Below are positions 5,422 to 8,389 of a DNA stretch of 8,389 nt, one piece after another. Source of the stretch: Planctomycetota bacterium (GTDB lineage Bacteria > Planctomycetota > Phycisphaerae > UBA1845); contig JADFIX010000119.1 of the NCBI GenBank assembly GCA_022566435.1, positions 1 through 8,389 of the forward strand, given 5' to 3'. The notes under the pieces were generated by a model. It was given only the letters and a program-made list of their open reading frames with translations. It made no database searches and was not told the DNA's origin. Made by a program: the position numbers and the translations under genes. How positions within the stretch are numbered: the first letter of the stretch is position 1; each line of letters begins with the position of its first letter.

Positions 5422-7749
5422 TCAGAAAATTCTGCCGATCAGGAAGCTGAAAACCTGCGTGCCGTCGTCGGACCCGGCGGACATGGGAACGGCAATGTTG
5501 AATTCAAGCGGAACGGGACCGAAAATGTTGATCGTCAAGCGAATTCCCGTACCAATCGACGCGCGGTAGGTGCCGGCACCGGCCGTACCCGTGTCGAGGA
5601 AAACATGCCCCCGCAAGTTTTCACCGAACAATGGATAGCTGTATTCCGCACCGAGCAGCAACAGGAAGTCACCGCCGACGTTATTGTCGTCGATCCCTTC
5701 ATGCTGGCCGACACCCCGGAACTCGAACCCGCGAATCGACCCCGTGCCACCGGCGTAGAACCGCTCGAAAATTGGCGCATTTCCGAGGATCACGCCTCCT
5801 TCGGCTCGAAGTTGAAGGACGCTTTTTCGATCGAGCAGGTCCGTCCTGATCGTCTTGTACCGCTGATACTTGGCCAAAAGTTTTCCGAACCCGTGGTCGC
5901 CGCCGAAGATGCCGAACTGCTCGTAGGAAATTCGCAACCGTTCGCCGGACGAAGGCAGGAAGCGATTATCCGTTCGGTCCCGCACCAGCGTCACTTTGGC
6001 ACTGGTAAGCAGGTGGCTACCCTCGTCGTCATGAATGTCGCTGGCGGCGAAAATATCGGTGTCTTCGACGCGCACACGCTCCAAACGAAACGAAAGCTCG
6101 CCGGACCAGCCGTGCAATCGACCCCGCCTGAACCGCCGACCGAAGCTGACCGTGGCACCCACGCGCTGTTCGTTGTACCCGTCGCGACCGCGAGTGAAGA
6201 AGTAGGCGCCGAGATCGAATCGTGTGGGCTTGTCCCCAAGAAAGGGCTCCGTGAAATCAATACGAAACCGACTGAGGTCCGTGCCGGGTTGCAGTTCAAG
6301 GCGCAGCCGCTGTCCCCCGCCGAAGAAGGATCGGAATTTGAATAGCTCTTTCCAGCTTCGCGGCCAGTCGGAAATGTCGAAGTTCTTCAAATCCAATACG
6401 ACATTCCCCAAAACGCCGCTGTTGCTGGTCACCCCCAAGCCGAATAGAAAGTCGCCGGACTTGGGAGATTCCTCGACGTCGATAATCACGTCCCGCACGC
6501 CCGGCTGGTTCCCCACCGGGAGCACCCGCGCCGCGCTAAACGCTCCGATACTCTTCAGCCGTTGCTCCGCTTCGCGGGCTTCGACAAGATCGAGGAGATC
6601 GTCCGGCGGGTAGAGGTTCAGTTCGCGCCGCGCAACCTTGTCGCGTGTCCTGGCGTTGCCCCGAACCACGACCTGTCCGACGCGAAATTGCGCCCCCTCC
6701 GTCACTTCGATCGAAAGACGAACAAACCCCGGGGTATCCGAAAACACGCGAATCGGGCGGACCCTCACATCGATAAAGCCCTGCGATAAGTACATATCTT
6801 GAATCGCACGCACATCGCGGTCCACCTGCGGTTGCTTCACCGGGGCACCGACACGCGACTCCATCATCGACTTCAACTCGTCGATCTGAAACGTCGTCAC
6901 GCCGCGATACTCGATGTTCTCGATCGTGTAACGGGTTCCTTCGTTCACCAGAAAGACGACGATCAGGTCAGACGCTGTTTTACCGGCGTCGACGCGATAG
7001 CTAACCCGGGAATCAAGAAACCCCCTGTTACTGTAGTACCGCTGGAGTTGCGCGAGATCCGCCTCCACATTTTCCTCGTCGAAAGCACCTTTGCGAAAGA
7101 ACCAAAACGCCGGCTTGGTATCGACCTGCCGGCGAAGATAGCTGTCGCTGAGAAAAGTGTTGCCTTCAAAAAGAACTTTACGAATGCGAACTCGCGGTCC
7201 TTCCTGCACAGCGTATGCCAGCTCACCCGTACGTGTCAGGCGCTCGCGGTCGTATGTCACCGACACCTCGCGATAGCCCTCCGCGCGATACTTCGCGACG
7301 ATCGCCGCGATTCCCAACCGGGCGGCCAATTGGTCCACACGGTCGCCGGGCTTGATTCCGATCACCTCGAGAAGCCGGCGTTCCTTGATCGCCGTATTGC
7401 CCTCCAACACCACCGCCGTCACCTCGCCGTGCTCGGTGACCGTAAAGGTGACGATGACGCCGTCCGGCGCCTCGATCAGTTCATACCGCGCAGATAAAAA
7501 ACGCCCGGTTCGTAGAAGACGATTGACGGCCTCGTCCAAGACCGCCGCGTCGACCGGCACGCCCGTCGGCACGCGGACGATGTCACGTGCGAAGGCGGGG
7601 CTTGTGCGCGTGAGACCCGAGAACCTGAGAGACTTGATCGAGCCGGTCGGTGGCTGCGAAACTTGCGCAAGCCCGGGCGAAGCCGCCAACGCCGCGAACC
7701 CAGCCAACAAGGCGCAAACCGCCGGTCTAAATCTTAGGTTGCGCTTCAT
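5422..7749 (-). CDS. bamA: Outer-membrane protein assembly factor BamA (Omp85)
   Basis: BamA inserts beta-barrel proteins into the outer membrane from the periplasm. The chosen ATG (7747-7749) gives 775 residues, close to the usual family size. It starts a good signal peptide (MKRNLRFRP, hydrophobic core, cleavage after GLA), whereas an ATG 30 codons upstream would put extra residues ahead of it. An AAGGAA lies 15 bases before the ATG, a weak site. Five POTRA-type repeats follow at about residues 35-107, 108-185, 186-270, 271-352 and 353-427, each showing the GN/G-T loop pattern (LEGNTAI, FEGNTFL, YRGVTTF, VRGNART) and a late G(F/Y) turn. From about residue 430 comes the 16-strand barrel region, with DRTDNRFLPSSG, the loop-6 motif SIRGF (671-675) and a terminal beta-signal FSFLIGRIF ending in Phe. 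It reads away from the dnaB remnant in the same direction. Confidence 0.95.
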   Translation of the reverse strand: MKRNLRFRPAVCALLAGFAALAASPGLAQVSQPPTGSIKSLRFSGLTRTSPAFARDIVRVPTGVPVDAAVLDEAVNRLLRTGRFLSARYELIEAPDGVIVTFTVTEHGEVTAVVLEGNTAIKERRLLEVIGIKPGDRVDQLAARLGIAAIVAKYRAEGYREVSVTYDRERLTRTGELAYAVQEGPRVRIRKVLFEGNTFLSDSYLRRQVDTKPAFWFFRKGAFDEENVEADLAQLQRYYSNRGFLDSRVSYRVDAGKTASDLIVVFLVNEGTRYTIENIEYRGVTTFQIDELKSMMESRVGAPVKQPQVDRDVRAIQDMYLSQGFIDVRVRPIRVFSDTPGFVRLSIEVTEGAQFRVGQVVVRGNARTRDKVARRELNLYPPDDLLDLVEAREAEQRLKSIGAFSAARVLPVGNQPGVRDVIIDVEESPKSGDFLFGLGVTSNSGVLGNVVLDLKNFDISDWPRSWKELFKFRSFFGGGQRLRLELQPGTDLSRFRIDFTEPFLGDKPTRFDLGAYFFTRGRDGYNEQRVGATVSFGRRFRRGRLHGWSGELSFRLERVRVEDTDIFAASDIHDDEGSHLLTSAKVTLVRDRTDNRFLPSSGERLRISYEQFGIFGGDHGFGKLLAKYQRYKTIRTDLLDRKSVLQLRAEGGVILGNAPIFERFYAGGTGSIRGFEFRGVGQHEGIDDNNVGGDFLLLLGAEYSYPLFGENLRGHVFLDTGTAGAGTYRASIGTGIRLTINIFGPVPLEFNIAVPMSAGSDDGTQVFSFLIGRIF

Positions 7750-7997
7750 GCGGGCTTGTTTGAATTCCTTGCTACAAATCACGACCGCGCTCGATTTCCA
7801 CGCCACATACAACGGCATGATACCAAGGCTCCGTTCCACGGCAAAGGCAAGTACAACACAGAATTACGTACCTGTTCTCGACCTGCGGAGTTGCGCCGAT
7901 TGGAGAAGCCGGGTAACATTGAACGCGACCCAAGATCCATCCGCCCCAACCGAATCATCGGAGTGCACGATCTTGCGAAATCGAATCTGTGAGTTGT
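7750..7997. other. Intergenic region upstream of bamA
   Basis: This 248-base spacer lies between the dnaB stop codon and the bamA start on the minus strand. It should contain the bamA promoter if bamA is not co-transcribed with dnaB, but I see no -35/-10 pair with proper spacing. The ORFs that cross it on either strand show no recognisable product. Confidence 0.4.
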
Positions 7998-8216
7998 TCA
8001 GAACGGCACCTCGTCACCGCCCGTTTCATAGGCCGCCGGCACCATATCCAAGTTGTTGAATCGCGTAAGCATCCTGTTGAACTGGAGTTCCACATTTCCC
8101 GTCGGCCCGTTTCGTTGTTTGGCGATGATCAGATCGGCTCGGCCTTTCACGGACTCATCGTCCGGATGGTAATATTCTTCCCGATGAATGAGAAGCACGA
8201 CATCCGCATCCTGCAG
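7998..8216 (-). pseudogene. dnaB: Replicative DNA helicase DnaB, C-terminal remnant
   Basis: The last 73 or so codons of DnaB are present. QDADVVLLIHREEYY, KGRADLIIAKQRNGPTG and the FNRMLTRFNNL segment match the end of the RecA-like helicase domain (family pattern EQDADVV..(I/L)HR..YY, AEIIIAKQRNGPTG, (T)RF.N), followed by a short tail ending DEVPF. Upstream of the QDADV motif the frame stops resembling DnaB: the expected LR(E/D)SG and the Walker motifs are missing, and the frame hits a TGA (8292-8294) within about 30 codons. A GTG at 8196-8198 is available as a start but would give only a 66-aa fragment without ATPase motifs. DnaB is essential, so an intact copy must exist elsewhere, or the join is an artefact. 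Confidence 0.85.
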
Positions 8217-8282
8217 TTCGCCGAAGACGAGCTGAATCTCGAAGAGATTTTCATGCGATCCACCGCTGGGAAGGTGACATGA
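8211..8282 (+). pseudogene. ABC-transporter ATPase-like C-terminal tail
   Basis: The plus-strand frame ending at TGA 8280-8282 reads LQFAEDELNLEEIFMRSTAG then KVT. This resembles the end of ABC-2 type ATP-binding subunits, which commonly finish with (S/T/N)LE(D/E)(I/V)F followed by a short polar tail. No Walker A, signature or Walker B region is present, because sequence to the left of 8211 is dnaB on the other strand. The stop overlaps the next start as ATGA, the usual coupling of an ATPase gene to its permease gene. The in-frame reading that continues left to 7989 is just antisense dnaB. With so few residues, the family call is tentative. Confidence 0.45.
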
Positions 8283-8389
8283 ACCGGGTCCATCGATTCA
8301 TCGCTCTCTTCCGCGACAGCCCGACTTACAGCCTTGATCGCGCCAACCTGATTTCCGGGTTCAGTATTGGGACGGCCGGCCTGTTGCTA
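8279..8389 (+). CDS. N-terminal part of a probable transporter permease (3'-truncated)
   Basis: The ORF opens at ATG 8279, overlapping the upstream stop (ATGA), with GGAAGG at 8270-8275 as a plausible ribosome-binding site, and it runs off the window after 37 codons. The visible protein starts MNRVHRFIALFRDSPTYSLD and becomes hydrophobic at the end (LISGFSIGTAGLLL), suggesting a cytoplasmic N-terminus followed by a first membrane helix. Coupling to an ABC-ATPase-like tail suggests the membrane subunit of the same transporter. The fragment itself is not recognisable. Confidence 0.5.
   Translation, partial: MNRVHRFIALFRDSPTYSLDRANLISGFSIGTAGLLL

Noticed and set aside
5266..6345. 359-codon plus-strand ORF
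   Set aside because: It is antisense to the bamA barrel region, which has clear family motifs. The plus-strand product is low-complexity and unrecognisable.
6799..7497. 232-codon plus-strand ORF
   Set aside because: It is antisense to the bamA POTRA region and is His/Arg-rich from frame shadowing, with no ribosome-binding site.
7747..7839. Longer bamA start at the ATG at 7837-7839
   Set aside because: The extra 30 residues precede a good signal peptide and are not signal-like themselves, so the internal ATG at 7747-7749 is preferred.
7989..8282. 97-codon plus-strand ORF taken as one gene
   Set aside because: Its left two thirds are antisense dnaB. Only the last 24 codons look like a real protein end (ABC ATPase tail), so the frame continuity is accidental.

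Overview
The window looks like a piece of a planctomycete (Planctomycetota) chromosome or metagenomic contig. The main clue is two secreted paralogues whose C-termini carry the dockerin-like ending typical of that phylum (GD(V/I)VG..., PPNGV, two Asn/Asp-rich helices, PYPFSAPADCP). A five-POTRA BamA/Omp85 protein shows a Gram-negative type outer membrane. The protein family assignments rest on motif recognition, since no search could be run.

Layout. (1) 1-1506, plus strand: the 3' part of a secreted dockerin-type protein with a Cys-rich insert, followed by a terminator-like hairpin. (2) 1668-3574: what reads as the scar of a very small integrated element. It opens with a sequence matching the 3' half of a selenocysteine tRNA (anticodon TCA, long variable arm, T-arm, acceptor 3' strand). 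Next come the C-terminal 25 or so codons of a tyrosine recombinase, a small membrane ORF, a 69-bp repeat, a 178-aa two-helix membrane protein with a good ribosome-binding site, and a second copy of the 69-bp repeat. It closes with a second copy of the tRNA 3' end. Both ends also carry a GGTATAGAAT tandem motif. (3) 3670-5183, plus strand: a sigma-70-like promoter, a leader with hairpins, and a complete secreted paralogue (456 aa) of the first gene that lacks the Cys-rich insert. (4) 5422-7749, minus strand: bamA, convergent with the secreted gene. (5) 7998-8216, minus strand: only the last 73 or so codons of the replicative helicase DnaB. (6) 8211-8389, plus strand: an ABC-ATPase-like C-terminal tail whose stop codon overlaps the start of a partial, probably membrane-spanning protein. 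DnaB and the ABC tail meet abruptly at a CTGCAG hexamer.

How it fits together. The two secreted genes are a recent, mosaic duplication now separated by the tRNA-associated element. The element's gene content (recombinase relic, 178-aa cargo, flanking tRNA-end repeats) suggests a decayed integrative element that used selC as its target. The dnaB/ABC junction is either a real rearrangement that destroyed this dnaB copy or a chimeric join in the clone or assembly. It should be checked before gene order beyond about 8200 is trusted.
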